Below are positions 62,586 to 64,000 of a stretch of DNA of 64,000 nucleotides, piece by piece; position 1 is the stretch's first letter; each line of letters begins with the position of its first letter. The position numbers and the translations under genes are program-made. Location: contig NZ_NTFY01000061.1 in NCBI RefSeq assembly GCF_002289565.1, forward strand, positions 62,001-126,000, read 5' to 3'. This DNA is from Rhodopirellula sp. SM50 (lineage in GTDB: Bacteria; Planctomycetota; Planctomycetia; Pirellulales; Pirellulaceae). A model generated the notes under the pieces. It saw nothing but the letters and a program-made list of their open reading frames with translations, ran no database searches and was not told where the DNA came from.

Positions 62586-64000
62586 ATGAACCGAACAAAG
62601 CGGAAACGGATGACGCTTCGCAATCGACAACGCGTTGTGCTGCTCGGCATCGTGCTCTCTGGGGCCGCTTCGACGCTGGACGCCGCAACGCAAGAGAATC
62701 CGTATTGCGCCGACGCCCCGTCCATTGCCGGCACGACGAACCATCCCACCGTCACGGTGCCCCGTCGTTTGCCGCCGGTGCAATCACGCTCGATTCAATC
62801 GCCACAGCAATCGACGACACCTACCCTGCCATCGGCACCACCGCAGAAGGCCGCTGAGCAGGTGGTTACGGCGCCGTGGTTGCAGTCGATCACGGCCGAT
62901 TCCTGTTTGGCTCGAGCCGGTCGACATCTGGACGATGCGTACCGCGAGTATTCCGTCGGAGCATGGTCCTCGGCGGAAGCGTCGGCTTGGAAGGCGTTGG
63001 AATTAACCGCGACGGGAATCGACGTTGCCGATCGACGGACCGCATCGCTGCAGCGTCCCGCGACCGCTGCCAAAGACGTTCGCATCGCCCGCACGGCGAT
63101 TCGCGAAGCGAGGGATTTTGTCGCTTCGGGGGCGGCGGTCGATGACGAATTGATTGCCGCGATCGCCTCGTCGCACCAAACGCCCGCACTGGCCGGCGCC
63201 GGGTCGATCGGCTTGACGCCGACCCAGTCTGCCGACCGCTATCTGGATTATGCACGCGTGAAACTGGCGCCGCTTGCCGCCCGCCACGTGCAAGCCGCCC
63301 AGGCGATGGACTTGATTGCCGCAATCCAGCTGGGCCGCAATGAAACCAAATGGTTACCGGAAGAGACCTCGCTTTGTCTCCGTCGTGCAGCCCTCCAGGG
63401 ACAACCGTCCAACGCCAGTCTGGCGACGCGTTTGGGCATGCAATTAGCCGACATGGGGCTTGATGCTGAAGCACAATCGACGCTTCAACACGCGATGACA
63501 CTTTCACCCACACAAGAGATCGCAGCGGCTTTGGACCGCGTGGCGGCGAGAAAGCCCCATCCAGTCGGCGGCGTCTCGGTTGACCAACGAGTGGTCCAAG
63601 CCGCGACACCCACTGCCAAGCAGACACGTTTTCCGAAAGTGATTGAACTTTCGCCGACGCAGTTCGCTTCGATCTCACCGGCGGTCAACACGCTGACACC
63701 ACCTTCGACGGTTGCCGGCCCCTCGTCCGGCGAGAACGGCCGGCGTCAGACATCGTCGGTCGCACCGACCGCCCCGGTCACGGCGCAGCCGGAGAAAAAA
63801 ACGTCTCGATTCATCCCCGCCTCGCTGGCCGGGTTTCGGTTGCCGAAACTGAGTTCGAAACCGCAACCGAACGAGCCATCAACGTATGACACCGATGCGA
63901 TCGAAGCCAGGGTGGATCAGCGCTATCGCGCTGACGAGTTCGAGGTTTACGATGCGTCGGCGACCGGCCCCGCGCCGAGTCAGCAAGGCTCAGCGATCAA
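62586..64000 (+). CDS. Exported repeat-containing protein, 3' partial
   Basis: The frame from the ATG at 62586 (or 62610) stays open to the window edge, so at least 471 residues are present and the end is missing. A signal peptide is visible: a basic start (MNRTKRKRMTLRNRQR), a hydrophobic core (VVLLGIVLSGAAS) and probable cleavage near LDA. A proline/serine-rich linker precedes helical sequence at about 95-300, including TPR-like repeats (LATRLGMQLADMGLDAEAQS). The last 150 residues are low-complexity. Exported TPR proteins of this sort are common in planctomycetes and of unknown role. It follows the FHA-EAL gene by 215 bp on the same strand. Confidence 0.75.
   Translation, partial: MNRTKRKRMTLRNRQRVVLLGIVLSGAASTLDAATQENPYCADAPSIAGTTNHPTVTVPRRLPPVQSRSIQSPQQSTTPTLPSAPPQKAAEQVVTAPWLQSITADSCLARAGRHLDDAYREYSVGAWSSAEASAWKALELTATGIDVADRRTASLQRPATAAKDVRIARTAIREARDFVASGAAVDDELIAAIASSHQTPALAGAGSIGLTPTQSADRYLDYARVKLAPLAARHVQAAQAMDLIAAIQLGRNETKWLPEETSLCLRRAALQGQPSNASLATRLGMQLADMGLDAEAQSTLQHAMTLSPTQEIAAALDRVAARKPHPVGGVSVDQRVVQAATPTAKQTRFPKVIELSPTQFASISPAVNTLTPPSTVAGPSSGENGRRQTSSVAPTAPVTAQPEKKTSRFIPASLAGFRLPKLSSKPQPNEPSTYDTDAIEARVDQRYRADEFEVYDASATGPAPSQQGSAI

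Overview
The window reads as a chromosomal segment of a planctomycete, most likely a Rhodopirellula-like member of the Pirellulaceae. The evidence is the gene content: a FecR/LamG–PSD1 (DUF1549/DUF1553)–DUF1501 cluster followed by a sulfatase, a PEP-CTERM protein, giant secreted proteins carrying the planctomycete LEPxxR-type N-terminal motif, NHL-repeat proteins and many Ser/Thr kinases. GC content is high, many genes lack a clear Shine-Dalgarno sequence, and spacers carry short dispersed palindromic repeats. No tRNA, rRNA, CRISPR array, insertion sequence or phage gene was recognised.

Layout. 1-6.2 kb: the 3' part of a FecR-LamG anti-sigma-like gene, then the PSD1 cytochrome-like protein and its DUF1501 partner. 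An arylsulfatase-type gene, a fumarylacetoacetate-hydrolase family enzyme and a DUF1569 protein follow (6.8-9.6 kb). 10.6-14.6 kb: a large secreted NHL-repeat protein with two pseudopilin-like CPxGG modules. 14.7-16.2 kb: an ECF sigma factor relic and a PEP-CTERM protein. 16.9-21.5 kb, minus strand: a large kinase-ATPase-TPR signalling protein and a small membrane protein. 21.5-41.0 kb, minus strand: two adjacent giant surface proteins (3974 and 2491 aa) built of FG-GAP, GEVED, Calx-beta, lectin-like, NHL-like and cadherin-like modules. 41.3-43.8 kb: a TPR protein that looks truncated and two small secreted proteins ending at a strong terminator.

44.4-47.2 kb, minus strand: a tight operon of L-2-hydroxyglutarate oxidase, an ABC ATPase and an ABC permease. 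47.3-51.1 kb: a DUF58-transglutaminase pair. 51.2-55.9 kb: a receiver-HDOD regulator, a small c-type cytochrome, a GspF-like membrane protein, a small conserved-looking protein and a histidine kinase. 56.2-62.4 kb: a signalling locus in which a Ser/Thr kinase fused to a divergent tubulin/FtsZ-like domain is co-directional with a winged-helix AAA+ ATPase and divergent from an FHA-EAL protein. The window ends inside a secreted repeat-containing protein gene.

The most unusual locus is 56.2-62.4 kb. A kinase, a predicted GTP-binding cytoskeletal-type domain, an AAA+ ATPase and a phosphothreonine-reading FHA domain fused to a c-di-GMP phosphodiesterase domain lie together. This suggests a phosphorylation-, nucleotide- and c-di-GMP-linked module, which is inference from domain content and adjacency. 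The second most interesting region is the giant-protein pair, whose larger member carries an exact 213-bp tandem repeat.
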